The notes beneath the pieces are model-generated. The model saw nothing but the letters and a program-made list of their open reading frames with translations, ran no database searches and was not told the origin of the DNA. Below are positions 28,060 to 36,436 of a DNA stretch of 64,000 nucleotides, piece after piece. The translations under genes were made by a program, and so were the position numbers. Each line of letters opens with the position of its first letter. Position 1 is the stretch's first letter. The stretch is from Martinezella calliandrae (GTDB lineage: Bacteria > Pseudomonadota > Alphaproteobacteria > Rhizobiales > Rhizobiaceae): assembly GCF_030272695.1 (NCBI RefSeq), contig NZ_JARFYN010000001.1, positions 1-64,000 on the forward strand, in the 5' to 3' direction.

Positions 28060-28165
28060 TCTGCGACGAGCACAAGCCTCCGAGCCACCGACCGGGACCC
28101 GTTAAGGTATAAAGAGATCCCGGAGGTCAACACCCGACAGCGCGATGCGCCCTCGGGTGCTTTTT
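28060..28165 (+). ncRNA. Candidate small RNA or attenuator leader upstream of ffh
   Basis: Between the candidate promoter and ffh lies a compact structured segment. CCTCCG (28077-28082) can pair with CGGAGG (28121-28126), or alternatively CCGGGA (28092-28097) with TCCCGG (28118-28123), so two folds compete. A strong hairpin follows: CACCCGA at 28131-28137 with TCGGGTG at 28153-28159, an inner GCGC-gat-GCGC stem and then C and five Ts. This ends an RNA of about 105 bases or acts as an attenuator. It lacks the conserved SRP RNA loop, so it is not 4.5S RNA. Confidence 0.45.
28131..28165 (+). terminator. Intrinsic terminator-like hairpin before ffh
   Basis: A 7-bp outer stem and a 4-bp inner stem are followed by CTTTTT. 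It lies about 100 bases ahead of the ffh start, so transcripts initiated upstream should largely end here. Confidence 0.65.
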
Positions 28166-28268
28166 GGCTTTGCGTCTTGTTTTCGTCATGGAAAAGCACG
28201 ACGTTTTCGGGCGAGGAACCGCGCAGAAGCGCGAATCCAAATCCCAAGCGATCGATAAGGAAGAACAG

Positions 28269-29837
28269 ATGTTTGAAAACCTCCAGGACCGTCTTGGTTC
28301 CATTCTGAATGGACTGACAGGCCGCGGCGCGCTTTCGGAAGCCGATGTTTCCGCAGCGCTGCGCGAGGTTCGCCGCGCGCTGTTGGAAGCCGACGTGGCG
28401 CTGGATGTCGTGCGCCCTTTTACCGATCGCGTTCGTGAAAAGGCCGTCGGCGCCGAAATCCTGAAGTCGATCAAGCCCGGCCAGATGGTCGTCAAGATCG
28501 TCCACGACGAGCTGATCGAGATGCTCGGCGGCGAAGGCGTCGGCATCGACCTGAATGCGCCGGCCCCCGTTGTCGTCATGATGGTCGGTCTGCAAGGCTC
28601 CGGTAAGACCACCACGACTGCAAAGATCGCCAGCCGCCTGACGAGCCGCGACCGCAAGAAGGTCCTGATGGCCTCGCTCGACACGCGCCGCCCGGCGGCG
28701 CAGGAGCAGCTGCGCCAGCTCGGCGTCCAGACCGGCATCGACACGCTGCCCATCATTGCCGGCCAGTCGCCGACCGATATCGCCGCCCGCGCCGTGCAGG
28801 CAGCAAGACTCGGCGGCCATGACGTCGTCATCCTCGACACCGCCGGCCGTACGCATATCGACGAGCCGCTCATGGTCGAGATGGCGGATATCAAGAAGAA
28901 GTCGAATCCGCACGAAATCCTGCTGGTCGCCGATAGCTTGACCGGTCAGGACGCTGTCAATCTCGCCCGTAATTTCGACGAACGCGTCGGCATCACCGGT
29001 CTGGTGCTGACCCGCATGGACGGCGACGGCCGCGGCGGTGCCGCCCTTTCGATGCGTGCCGTCACCGGCAAGCCGATCAAGCTGATCGGCGTTGGCGAAA
29101 AGATGGGTGAGCTCGAGGAATTCCATCCCCGCCGCATCGCCGACCGCATCCTCGGCATGGGCGACATCGTCTCGCTGGTCGAAAAGGCCGCCGAGAACAT
29201 CGACGCCGAGAAGGCGGCCGCCATGGCTGCCAAGATGGCCAAAGGCAAGTTCGATTTGAACGATCTCGCCGACCAGCTCAAGCAGATGCAGAAAATGGGC
29301 GGCATGGGCGGCATCATGGGCCTGATGCCCGGCATGGCCGGCATGAAGGACAAGATGGCGGCCGCCGGCCTCGACGACCGCCTGTTCAAGCGCCAGCTCG
29401 CCATCATCTCCTCGATGACCAAGGCTGAGCGCGCCAATCCCGATCTCCTGAAACACTCCCGCAAGAAGCGCATTGCGAGCGGCTCTGGCACCGACGCCTC
29501 CGACATCAACAAGCTTCTGAAGATGCACCGCCAGATGGCGGACATGATGAAGATGATGGGCGGCAAGGGCAAAGGCGGCATGATGAAGCAGCTCATGGGC
29601 GGCCTCGCCGGCAAGATGGGCCTCGGCGGTGGAATGGGCGGTATGCCCGACCTGTCGAACATCGACCCCAAGCAGCTCGAAGCCCTGCAGAAGCAGGCCG
29701 AAGCCGCCGGCCTCGGCCGTCCCGGCGCCCTGCCGGGCCTCGGCGGTGGTGGCGGATTGCCCGGTCTCGGCGGCGCTAAGTTGCCTGGCCTTGGCGGTGG
29801 TTTCCCGGGCCTGCCCGGTTTGCCGAAGAAGAAATAA
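28269..29837 (+). CDS. ffh: Signal recognition particle protein Ffh (SRP54)
   Basis: A 522-residue SRP GTPase that recognises signal sequences with SRP RNA. It begins at the ATG giving MFENLQDRLGSI; the open frame upstream is not homologous. The NG domain has GLQGSGKTTT and DTAGR; the M domain is Met-rich (MQKMGGMGGIMGLMPGM). It is longer than E. coli Ffh because of a C-terminal Gly/Leu/Pro-rich tail (repeats of LPGLGG) after about residue 475, common in rhizobia. It heads the ffh-chorismate mutase-rpsP-rimM-trmD-rplS cluster. Confidence 0.95.
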   Translation: MFENLQDRLGSILNGLTGRGALSEADVSAALREVRRALLEADVALDVVRPFTDRVREKAVGAEILKSIKPGQMVVKIVHDELIEMLGGEGVGIDLNAPAPVVVMMVGLQGSGKTTTTAKIASRLTSRDRKKVLMASLDTRRPAAQEQLRQLGVQTGIDTLPIIAGQSPTDIAARAVQAARLGGHDVVILDTAGRTHIDEPLMVEMADIKKKSNPHEILLVADSLTGQDAVNLARNFDERVGITGLVLTRMDGDGRGGAALSMRAVTGKPIKLIGVGEKMGELEEFHPRRIADRILGMGDIVSLVEKAAENIDAEKAAAMAAKMAKGKFDLNDLADQLKQMQKMGGMGGIMGLMPGMAGMKDKMAAAGLDDRLFKRQLAIISSMTKAERANPDLLKHSRKKRIASGSGTDASDINKLLKMHRQMADMMKMMGGKGKGGMMKQLMGGLAGKMGLGGGMGGMPDLSNIDPKQLEALQKQAEAAGLGRPGALPGLGGGGGLPGLGGAKLPGLGGGFPGLPGLPKKK

Positions 29838-29855
29838 GAAGGATCGCTGACCCCA

Positions 29856-30158
29856 ATGATTGATCCAGACGTCAAGGCCCAATTGGGCAACTACCGCCAG
29901 TCGATCGACAATATCGATGCCGCACTGGTGCATATGCTGGCCGAACGCTTCCGCTGCACGAAGGAAGTCGGTGTGCTGAAGGCCAAGTACAACCTGCCGC
30001 CGGCCGATCCGGCGCGCGAGGAATACCAGATCGAACGCCTGCGCCGCCTGGCAAAGGATGCAAATCTGGACCCGGATTTCGCCGAGAAGTTCCTGAACTT
30101 CGTCATCAAGGAAGTCATCCGGCATCATGAACAGATCGCTGCTGATCTCAAAGCATGA
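29856..30158 (+). CDS. Chorismate mutase, AroQ type
   Basis: A 100-residue all-helical AroQ chorismate mutase, which makes prephenate for Phe and Tyr synthesis. Conserved features are the first-helix pattern YRQSIDNIDAALVHMLAERF and KEVGVLKAKYNLPP. It lies 18 bases after ffh and before rpsP, a placement common in Rhizobiales. Its stop codon TGA is supplied by the left arm of a palindromic repeat (30149-30197), so the C-terminus DLKA may have been fixed by insertion of that element. Confidence 0.92.
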   Translation: MIDPDVKAQLGNYRQSIDNIDAALVHMLAERFRCTKEVGVLKAKYNLPPADPAREEYQIERLRRLAKDANLDPDFAEKFLNFVIKEVIRHHEQIAADLKA

Positions 30159-30197
30159 TCGTGAAAACGGTGAAGCGGTTTTCGGAAGAGATCATGC
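30149..30197. repeat. GCATGATC palindromic repeat at the chorismate mutase stop
   Basis: GCATGATC at 30153-30160 and GATCATGC at 30190-30197 enclose GAAAAC and GTTTTC, forming a nested inverted repeat. This is the pattern of a repeat that is very common between genes in Rhizobiales. The TGA of the chorismate mutase gene lies inside the left arm. A degenerate copy occurs at 52396-52448. Confidence 0.65.
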
Positions 30198-30273
30198 AAC
30201 ACACAAAAACAGCAGCGGCAAATGAACATACCGCCAAAACGAAGCGGTCAAGAAAAGCCTAAGGAGTAGAAAC

Positions 30274-30633
30274 ATGGCACTGAAAATTCGTCTCGCCCGC
30301 GGTGGCTCCAAGAAGCGCCCGTATTACCACGTCGTCCTCGCCGACGCCCGTTCGCCCCGCGACGGCCGTTTCCTCGAGAAGCTCGGTTCCTGGAACCCGA
30401 TGCTCGCCAAGGACGATGCCAAGCGCGTTGAGCTCGACGCCGACCGTATCAAGCATTGGCTCGACAACGGCGCTCAGCCGACCGACCGCGTTCTTCGCTT
30501 CCTCGCCGAAGCCGGCATTGCTACGCGCGAAGCCAAGAACAACCCGGAAAAGGCAAAGCCGGGCAAGCGCGCCCAGGAACGCGCCGCTGAAAAGGCCCAG
30601 AAGGCTGCTGACGCCGCCGCTTCTGCTGAATAA
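30274..30633 (+). CDS. rpsP: 30S ribosomal protein S16
   Basis: A 119-residue S16. The core ([32 protein letters not shown]) is standard; E. coli S16 is about 82 residues, and here a Lys/Ala/Glu-rich tail of about 35 residues follows, as in other alphaproteobacteria. The ribosome binding site AAGGAG precedes the ATG by 8 bases. It is followed by its own terminator-like hairpin before rimM. Confidence 0.97.
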   Translation: MALKIRLARGGSKKRPYYHVVLADARSPRDGRFLEKLGSWNPMLAKDDAKRVELDADRIKHWLDNGAQPTDRVLRFLAEAGIATREAKNNPEKAKPGKRAQERAAEKAQKAADAAASAE

Positions 30634-30654
30634 TCCGCCTTAACGGCTATTGGA

Positions 30655-30688
30655 AACGGGTGGCATGGCGACATGCCGCCCGTTTTTT
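30655..30688 (+). terminator. Intrinsic terminator between rpsP and rimM
   Basis: GGCATG and CATGCC with a 4-base loop are extended by ACGGG and CCCGT, followed by six Ts. It lies 21 bases after the rpsP stop and should terminate a fraction of transcripts, setting S16 above RimM and TrmD. Confidence 0.8.
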
Positions 30689-30755
30689 GTTCCCATCCGC
30701 GAGCGTTCATCTTATGAGAGAACGCAATCGATCCTCTGGCAGTCGGCACAGGACC

Positions 30756-31328
30756 ATGACGAAACTTGAAAACCCGGTATTGATGGCCACCATCGGCGCC
30801 GCACAGGGCCTGAGAGGCGAAGTGCGCGCCCGCGCATTTACCTCCGACCCCACGGCGCTCGGCGACTACGGTCATCTGCACAGCCTCGACGGCCGTAGCT
30901 TCGAGGTCCTGGAAATCCGCGAAGCCAAGAACGTGGTTATCGTCCGCTTTCGCGGCGTCAACGACCGCAACGCCGCCGAGGCGTTGAATGGGCTGGAACT
31001 CTACATTGAGCGCGACAACCTGCCCGATGACGAGCTGGAGGACGACGAGTTCTTCTATGCCGATCTCGAAGGCTTGGAAGCGGTCGACGACAAGGGCACC
31101 GGCTACGGTACGGTCAGCGGCATCTATGATTTCGGCGCCGGCGACCTGCTAGAGCTGAAGGGGCCGGGCAAACGCCCGGTGCTCATCCCGTTTTCCGAAG
31201 CTGCCGTGCTGGAAATCGACCTTGAAGGCGGCAAGATCCTTATCGACCCGATGGCAGCGGGCCTGATCGACAGCCCGGAGGAGTTCCCCGGCAAGCCACC
31301 GAAGCGTCCGGGCAAAGCGAAGAAGTGA
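30756..31328 (+). CDS. rimM: Ribosome maturation factor RimM
   Basis: A 190-residue RimM, which assists 16S 3'-domain and 30S head assembly with S19. The N-terminal domain has [18 protein letters not shown] and the C-terminal PRC barrel has [13 protein letters not shown] and [11 protein letters not shown] chose the ATG giving [14 protein letters not shown]; the upstream in-frame extension covers the terminator hairpin. It is followed by trmD after 7 bases. Confidence 0.94.
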   Translation: MTKLENPVLMATIGAAQGLRGEVRARAFTSDPTALGDYGHLHSLDGRSFEVLEIREAKNVVIVRFRGVNDRNAAEALNGLELYIERDNLPDDELEDDEFFYADLEGLEAVDDKGTGYGTVSGIYDFGAGDLLELKGPGKRPVLIPFSEAAVLEIDLEGGKILIDPMAAGLIDSPEEFPGKPPKRPGKAKK

Positions 31329-31335
31329 TCCGGCC

Positions 31336-32016
31336 ATGAGTTTCAGTGCGACCATCCTGACGCTGTATCCCGAGATGTTTCCCGGCCATCTCGGCACATC
31401 GCTCGCCGGAAAGGCAATGGAGCGCGGGCAATGGTCGCTGGACACCGTGCAAATCCGCGATTTTGCCACCGATAAGCACCGCACTGTGGACGACACGCCG
31501 GCCGGCGGCGGCGCCGGCATGGTGCTGAAACCGGACGTCCTTGCCCGCGCCATCGACCATGCCTCAAAAAACGACGACCGCCCCCGCCTGCTGATGAGCC
31601 CGCGCGGCAAGCCACTCACGCAGAGGCGCGTTCGGGAACTCGCTGACGGTGACGGCGTTATCATCGTCTGCGGCCGCTTCGAAGGCGTCGACCAGCGGGT
31701 AATCGACGGCCGAGACCTCGAGGAAGTCTCGATCGGAGACTACATCCTCTCCGGCGGCGAGCCGGCCGCCCTGATTCTGCTCGACGCCATCGTCCGCATC
31801 CTGCCCGGTGTCATGGGCAACGATCTTTCCGGCCAGAACGAGAGCTTCGAAGGGGGCCTGCTCGAACATCCGCAATATACGCGTCCGCAGGTCTGGGAAG
31901 GCCACGAGATTCCAGCGGTGCTGACCTCAGGCAACCACGGCGCCATCGCCAAATGGCAGCGGCAGGAGGCGGAGAAACTGACCAAGGAACGCCGGCCGGA
32001 TTTGCTCGAGAAGTAG
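31336..32016 (+). CDS. trmD: tRNA (guanine-N1-)-methyltransferase TrmD
   Basis: A 226-residue SPOUT enzyme that methylates G37 of tRNAs. Key blocks are [32 protein letters not shown], the trefoil-knot SAM site [11 protein letters not shown] and [15 protein letters not shown]. The C-terminal domain is present though slightly short. It closes the rimM-trmD pair; rplS follows after 267 bases that contain two palindromes. Confidence 0.96.
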   Translation: MSFSATILTLYPEMFPGHLGTSLAGKAMERGQWSLDTVQIRDFATDKHRTVDDTPAGGGAGMVLKPDVLARAIDHASKNDDRPRLLMSPRGKPLTQRRVRELADGDGVIIVCGRFEGVDQRVIDGRDLEEVSIGDYILSGGEPAALILLDAIVRILPGVMGNDLSGQNESFEGGLLEHPQYTRPQVWEGHEIPAVLTSGNHGAIAKWQRQEAEKLTKERRPDLLEK

Positions 32017-32134
32017 CAGATCGCGCTTTCGCCCGGCCGGAGGAGTATGAACGTTCAAAAGTGACATCTCGCTCATGAAATTCCCCCGACAAGGGGTGAC
32101 AAAGCCGCGACAATAGGGTATGTGCGCGCCCGGC

Positions 32135-32150
32135 ATGGGAAATTTCCCAT
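32135..32150. promoter_or_regulatory. Perfect 16-bp palindrome upstream of rplS
   Basis: ATGGGAAATTTCCCAT is fully self-complementary and lies about 135 bases ahead of rplS in the trmD-rplS gap. It may be an operator or a symmetric RNA hairpin; nothing in the window identifies a binding protein. Confidence 0.35.
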
Positions 32151-32242
32151 CAACCACCAAAGAATAGCAGACGTATTCGCTCCTGCCTTCACGGGCATAT
32201 ATCCGAGGCGAGACCGCAGGGTCCGACCAAAGATAGATCTTT

Positions 32243-32254
32243 CAGAGCGCTCTG
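32243..32254. promoter_or_regulatory. 12-bp palindrome in the rplS leader
   Basis: CAGAGCGCTCTG is perfectly self-complementary and lies 30 bases before the rplS start. It is probably within the leader RNA and could contribute to control of L19 synthesis; that role is inference. Confidence 0.3.
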
Positions 32255-32283
32255 GCTGTTGAACCAACAACGAGGTTGATAAC

Positions 32284-32823
32284 ATGAACATCATTCAGCA
32301 GTTGGAAGCCGAACAGGCCGCCAAGATCGAAGCCAAGCGTACCCTTCCCGAATTTTCCGCCGGCGACACCGTCCGCGTCAATGTGAAGGTCACGGAAGGC
32401 AACCGTACCCGCGTTCAGGCCTATGAAGGCGTCTGCATCGCCCGTTCGGGCGGTGGCCTGCAGGAAAACTTCACCGTTCGCAAAATCTCCTATGGCGAAG
32501 GCGTTGAGCGCGTATTCCCGGTCTATTCGCCGATGATCGAAAGCGTCGAAGTCGTTCGCCGCGGTAAGGTCCGTCGCGCCAAGCTCTACTACCTGCGCGA
32601 CCTGCGCGGCAAGGCTGCTCGTATCGTCGAAAACACCGGCACACGCGCCCGCAAGCTCAACGATTCCGAGCGCCAGGCCGTTGCCGATGAAAAGGCTCGC
32701 ATCGAAGCCGAAAAGGTTGCCGCAGCTCAGGCTCTCGCGGCCGAAAAGGCAGCAGCCGAAGCCGCCGAAGCAAAGGCAGCCGCCGAAGCCGCTGCAGCCT
32801 CCGCGGAACCGGCGGCAGAATAA
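32284..32823 (+). CDS. rplS: 50S ribosomal protein L19
   Basis: A 179-residue L19. The core is standard up to about residue 120 ([50 protein letters not shown]). E. coli L19 is 115 residues; here a tail of about 55 residues of Ala, Glu and Lys follows, predicted to be helical or coiled-coil. Such tails are known in rhizobial L19. A terminator follows at 32849. Confidence 0.96.
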   Translation: MNIIQQLEAEQAAKIEAKRTLPEFSAGDTVRVNVKVTEGNRTRVQAYEGVCIARSGGGLQENFTVRKISYGEGVERVFPVYSPMIESVEVVRRGKVRRAKLYYLRDLRGKAARIVENTGTRARKLNDSERQAVADEKARIEAEKVAAAQALAAEKAAAEAAEAKAAAEAAAASAEPAAE

Positions 32824-32848
32824 GCTTTCCTCGCGGATTGCAGACATC

Positions 32849-32874
32849 AAGGCGGCCTTTGGGTCGCCTTTTTT
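32849..32874 (+). terminator. Intrinsic terminator after rplS
   Basis: AAGGCG and CGCCTT, with an inner CC/GG pair, are followed by TTTTATT. It starts 26 bases after the rplS stop. Confidence 0.8.
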
Positions 32875-33033
32875 ATTGCCAAGGAAAAGACAAGGGTACG
32901 AGAAGGAAAATTCTCCGCAGGACACAAGCTTTGGAGCAGCTTTTCTGTTTTTATCGTCGTGGGTATGGCAATGGCCTTGCAATCCGCTTTCCAATTATGA
33001 CAATTTTCCGTTGCGCTATTCGGGGAGATTTCC

Positions 33034-33831
33034 ATGGCATTCCGTCGTTCGTTCCTTCTGGGCCTCACCGCCCTCGTACTTGCACCATTTGCTTCCTTTG
33101 CAGCCGACCTGCCGAATCTCAACGGCAAGACCGTCGTCGTCGTCACTGAGAATGCCTATCCGCCGCTGCAATTCATCGACCCCAAAACCGGCAAGGCGAT
33201 CGGCTGGGAATATGACGCGATGAACGAAATCGCCAAGCGGTTGAATTTTAAGCTCGAGTATCAGAATACGAGCTGGGATGCGATGATCCAGGCCGTCTCC
33301 GACGGCCAGTACAACATCGGCATGACCGGCATCACCATCAAGGAGGACCGCAAGCAGAAGGTCGATTTCTCCGATCCCTACATGCGCTCGCAACAGTTCA
33401 TGCTGGTGCGCGGCGATGAAAAGCGCTTCACCGATGCCAAGAGCTTTGCTGCCTTCAAGGATGGCCTGATCGGCGCCCAGCCGGGCACAACGCCTTTCTA
33501 CACCGCCGTCTACGAGGTGCTTGACGGCAACGAACAGAATCCGCGCATCAAGCTCTTCGAAACCTTCGGCGCCACCGTGCAGGCGTTGAAGACCGGCGAC
33601 GTCGACGTGGTTCTGACCGACGGTACGGCCGGCAAAGGATATGTCGAGGCCTCAAACGGCGCATTGAAGCTGATCGGCGATCCGCTCGGCACAGAGGATT
33701 TCGGCTTCATCTTTCAAAAAGGCTCCGATCTCGTCGCTCCGATCAACGCCGCCATCGCCAGCCTGAAGGCCGACGGAACCTTTGAAGCGCTGAGCAAGAA
33801 GTGGTTCCTCGACTACAAGATGGGCCAGTAA
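33034..33831 (+). CDS. Amino-acid ABC transporter substrate-binding protein
   Basis: A 265-residue periplasmic binding protein of the SBP_bac_3 family. The signal peptide covers residues 1-24 (ending SFAA). Family motifs are ENAYPPLQFIDPKTGKAIGWEYDAM and ITIKEDRKQKVDFSDPYM. Such proteins bind polar amino acids. It is followed 35 bases later by a matching permease; no ATPase gene lies nearby. An AGG(A/G)-like site precedes the ATG. Confidence 0.9.
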   Translation: MAFRRSFLLGLTALVLAPFASFAADLPNLNGKTVVVVTENAYPPLQFIDPKTGKAIGWEYDAMNEIAKRLNFKLEYQNTSWDAMIQAVSDGQYNIGMTGITIKEDRKQKVDFSDPYMRSQQFMLVRGDEKRFTDAKSFAAFKDGLIGAQPGTTPFYTAVYEVLDGNEQNPRIKLFETFGATVQALKTGDVDVVLTDGTAGKGYVEASNGALKLIGDPLGTEDFGFIFQKGSDLVAPINAAIASLKADGTFEALSKKWFLDYKMGQ

Positions 33832-33865
33832 GCCTTATGCCTCTGCAGCTGGGAATGCCGTTCTG

Positions 33866-34678
33866 ATGGCTCAGAGCGGACACCATATCAAGGACGACTA
33901 TCCCTGGTGGCTAGTCGTCTTCGTTTTGTTAGGCGTAGCGATCGCGGCCGCCATTATCGTCAGCGATCTTTATACCCAGGTCTTCTTCACCGTCGCACAA
34001 GGCGTCTATGTCACCGTCTTCGTGACGCTGGTCGCCTTCGCGCTGGCAGTCGTACTCGGCCTTTGCATTGCGCTGCTCGGCCTCAGCGACCATATCGTCT
34101 TGCGCCAAACGTCACGCTTCTATATCGAAGTCATTCGCGGCATCCCGATGCTGGTGCTGCTCTTCTACGTTGCCTTCGTGGGAGCCCCCGCGATCGTCGC
34201 GCTCTATAACACCGTGTCGGCCCCACTGGTTGACGCGGGCTGGGCAAAGCCGATGCTGGTGCGCGATCTGTCCCTGATGTGGCGCGCCATCATCGCGCTG
34301 ATGATCGGTTATGCCTCCTTCATCGCCGAGATCTTTCGCGCTGGCATCCAGGCCGTCGACCACGGCCAGATCGAGGCGGCCAAGGCGCTCGGCCTGTCGC
34401 GCTACCGGCGCTTCCGCCACGTTATCGCGCCGCAGGCGATCCGCGTCATCTTCCCGCCGCTCTCCAACGATTTCGTCTCGATGGTGAAGGACAGCTCGCT
34501 GGTTTCCGTCCTTGGCGTCGCTGACATCACGCAGATGGGCAAGGTCTATGCCTCAGGCTCGTTCCGCTTCTTTGAAACCTACTCGATCGTCACCTACATC
34601 TACCTCATCCTCACGGTGGGCCTGTCGCTATTGCTGCGCCGGGTCGAAAAACGGATGCGCAAGGCGCACGAGCGCTGA
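33866..34678 (+). CDS. Amino-acid ABC transporter permease
   Basis: A 270-residue inner-membrane permease of the HisMQ/GlnP type with five or six hydrophobic segments. The cytoplasmic EAA loop is EAAKALGLSRYRRFRHVIAPQAIR. It pairs with the upstream binding protein. A second permease and an ATP-binding gene are missing, so the system is either a homodimeric permease using an ATPase encoded elsewhere or part of a shared set. Confidence 0.9.
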   Translation: MAQSGHHIKDDYPWWLVVFVLLGVAIAAAIIVSDLYTQVFFTVAQGVYVTVFVTLVAFALAVVLGLCIALLGLSDHIVLRQTSRFYIEVIRGIPMLVLLFYVAFVGAPAIVALYNTVSAPLVDAGWAKPMLVRDLSLMWRAIIALMIGYASFIAEIFRAGIQAVDHGQIEAAKALGLSRYRRFRHVIAPQAIRVIFPPLSNDFVSMVKDSSLVSVLGVADITQMGKVYASGSFRFFETYSIVTYIYLILTVGLSLLLRRVEKRMRKAHER

Positions 34679-34741
34679 GAGAATAACCTGCGGCAAAATG
34701 TTGGCCCACGGCCACCATTGCCGAAGGTTTTGAAAATTGGT

Positions 34742-34876
34742 ATGAGCATCCGCATGACTAGGATCATGAGCAAGGACGGGCAATTCGTCACGGCTTTCGT
34801 GCTGCAGGACCATAAGCGCCTGCCGGCTCGTTTCTTTGCGATGATTTCGGGCGCGCTCAACAGCCGACTTCGCTGA
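34742..34876 (+). CDS. Possible 44-residue small protein
   Basis: An ATG frame of 44 residues (MSIRMTRIMSKDGQFVTAFV...) lies in the 267-base gap between the permease gene and leuC and ends in TGA. It has a mixed hydrophobic and basic composition but only a weak upstream ribosome binding site (GAAAATTGG). I do not recognise a family. It could be a small protein gene or chance in GC-rich DNA. Confidence 0.25.
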   Translation: MSIRMTRIMSKDGQFVTAFVLQDHKRLPARFFAMISGALNSRLR

Positions 34877-34945
34877 TCACTCCCGAGGCCGGCGGTCCTG
34901 ATCCGTCACCCCCGTTTTCGACAATGCCAATATGGATCTATAGCC

Positions 34946-36355
34946 ATGAGCGCTCCCCGCACCCTTTACGACAAAATCTGGGATGATCATCTCGTCGACG
35001 CCCAGGACGATGGTACCTGTCTTATCTATATCGACCGTCACCTCGTTCACGAAGTAACGTCGCCGCAGGCTTTCGAAGGCCTGCGCATGAGCGGCCGCAA
35101 GGTCCGCGCGCCGGAAAAGACCCTGGCCGTCGTCGACCATAACGTCCCGACCTCGCCCGACCGCCATCTCGGCATCAAGAACGAGGAAAGCCGTATCCAG
35201 GTCGAGGCGCTGGCCCACAACGCCGCCGAATTCGGCGTTGAATACTACTCCGAAAACGACAAGCGCCAGGGCATCGTCCACATCATCGGCCCCGAGCAGG
35301 GCTTCACTCTGCCCGGCATGACCATCGTCTGTGGCGACAGCCACACCTCGACGCACGGCGCCTTCGGCTCGCTGGCGCACGGCATCGGCACGTCGGAAGT
35401 GGAACACGTTCTGGCCACCCAGACGCTGATCCAGAAGAAAGCTAAGAACATGCTTGTGCAGGTCGACGGGCAGCTTCCGCCCGGCGTCACCGCCAAGGAC
35501 ATCATCCTCGCCATCATCGGCGAGATTGGCACTGCCGGCGGCACCGGCTATGTCATCGAATATGCAGGCGAAGCCATCCGCTCGCTGTCCATGGAAGGCC
35601 GCATGACGATCTGCAACATGTCGATCGAAGGCGGTGCCCGCGCCGGCCTGATCGCGCCCGATGAAATCACTTTCGAATACATCAAGGGCAAGCCGCGCGC
35701 GCCGAAGGGCGAAGCGCTGGAGCAGGCGATCAGCTACTGGAAGACGCTGAAGTCGGACGAAGGCGCGCATTACGACCGTATTGTCAAGCTCGATGCCGCC
35801 AACCTGCCACCGATCGTCTCCTGGGGTTCCTCGCCGGAAGACGTCGTCTCTGTCCAGGGCATCGTGCCGAACCCGGACGAAATCCAGGACGAGACCAAGC
35901 GCGCTTCCAAGTGGCGTGCGCTCGACTATATGGGCCTGAAGCCGGGCACACCGATGACGGAGATCAATATCGATCGCGTTTTTATCGGTTCCTGCACCAA
36001 CGGCCGAATCGAGGATCTGCGTGCAGTTGCCAAGGTCGTTGAAGGCAAGACGGTGGCTTCAACGGTCGACGCGATGATCGTTCCGGGCTCCGGTCTTGTG
36101 AAGGAACAGGCAGAAGCCGAAGGCCTCGACAAGATCTTCAAGGCCGCCGGTTTCGACTGGCGCGAGCCTGGCTGTTCCATGTGCCTGGCCATGAACGACG
36201 ACCGCCTGAAACCCGGCGAACGCTGCGCTTCGACCTCGAACCGCAATTTCGAGGGCCGCCAGGGCTTCAAAGGCCGCACACATCTGGTATCGCCCGCCAT
36301 GGCCGCCGCCGCTGCAATCGCGGGGCACTTCGTCGATATCCGCGAATGGAACTGA
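34946..36355 (+). CDS. leuC: 3-isopropylmalate dehydratase large subunit
   Basis: The 469-residue large subunit of isopropylmalate isomerase in leucine synthesis. The [4Fe-4S] ligands are in [14 protein letters not shown] and [43 protein letters not shown] is also diagnostic. leuD and leuB are not adjacent, as is usual for rhizobia. A strong terminator follows. Confidence 0.96.
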   Translation: MSAPRTLYDKIWDDHLVDAQDDGTCLIYIDRHLVHEVTSPQAFEGLRMSGRKVRAPEKTLAVVDHNVPTSPDRHLGIKNEESRIQVEALAHNAAEFGVEYYSENDKRQGIVHIIGPEQGFTLPGMTIVCGDSHTSTHGAFGSLAHGIGTSEVEHVLATQTLIQKKAKNMLVQVDGQLPPGVTAKDIILAIIGEIGTAGGTGYVIEYAGEAIRSLSMEGRMTICNMSIEGGARAGLIAPDEITFEYIKGKPRAPKGEALEQAISYWKTLKSDEGAHYDRIVKLDAANLPPIVSWGSSPEDVVSVQGIVPNPDEIQDETKRASKWRALDYMGLKPGTPMTEINIDRVFIGSCTNGRIEDLRAVAKVVEGKTVASTVDAMIVPGSGLVKEQAEAEGLDKIFKAAGFDWREPGCSMCLAMNDDRLKPGERCASTSNRNFEGRQGFKGRTHLVSPAMAAAAAIAGHFVDIREWN

Positions 36356-36377
36356 TCGGCTTCGACAGATTGGATGC

Positions 36378-36405
36378 AAAAGGCGGCTTTCGTGCCGCCT
36401 TTTTT
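36378..36405 (+). terminator. Intrinsic terminator after leuC
   Basis: AAAAGGCGGC and GCCGCCTTTTTT pair around TTTCGT, 22 bases after the leuC stop. Confidence 0.85.
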
Positions 36406-36436
36406 GTCTGCTGCGAGAGATCTCGGCCTGGGCCTT

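Noticed and set aside
28060..28165. 4.5S (SRP) RNA gene upstream of ffh
   Set aside because: The conserved SRP RNA tetraloop region and GGAAGCAGC-type motif are absent, so only a generic structured RNA is called.
27984..30128. 714-codon minus-strand open frame opposite ffh
   Set aside because: It is the antisense shadow of ffh, with His/Asp/Gln-rich low-complexity translation and no known fold. High-GC codon use commonly leaves such frames open.
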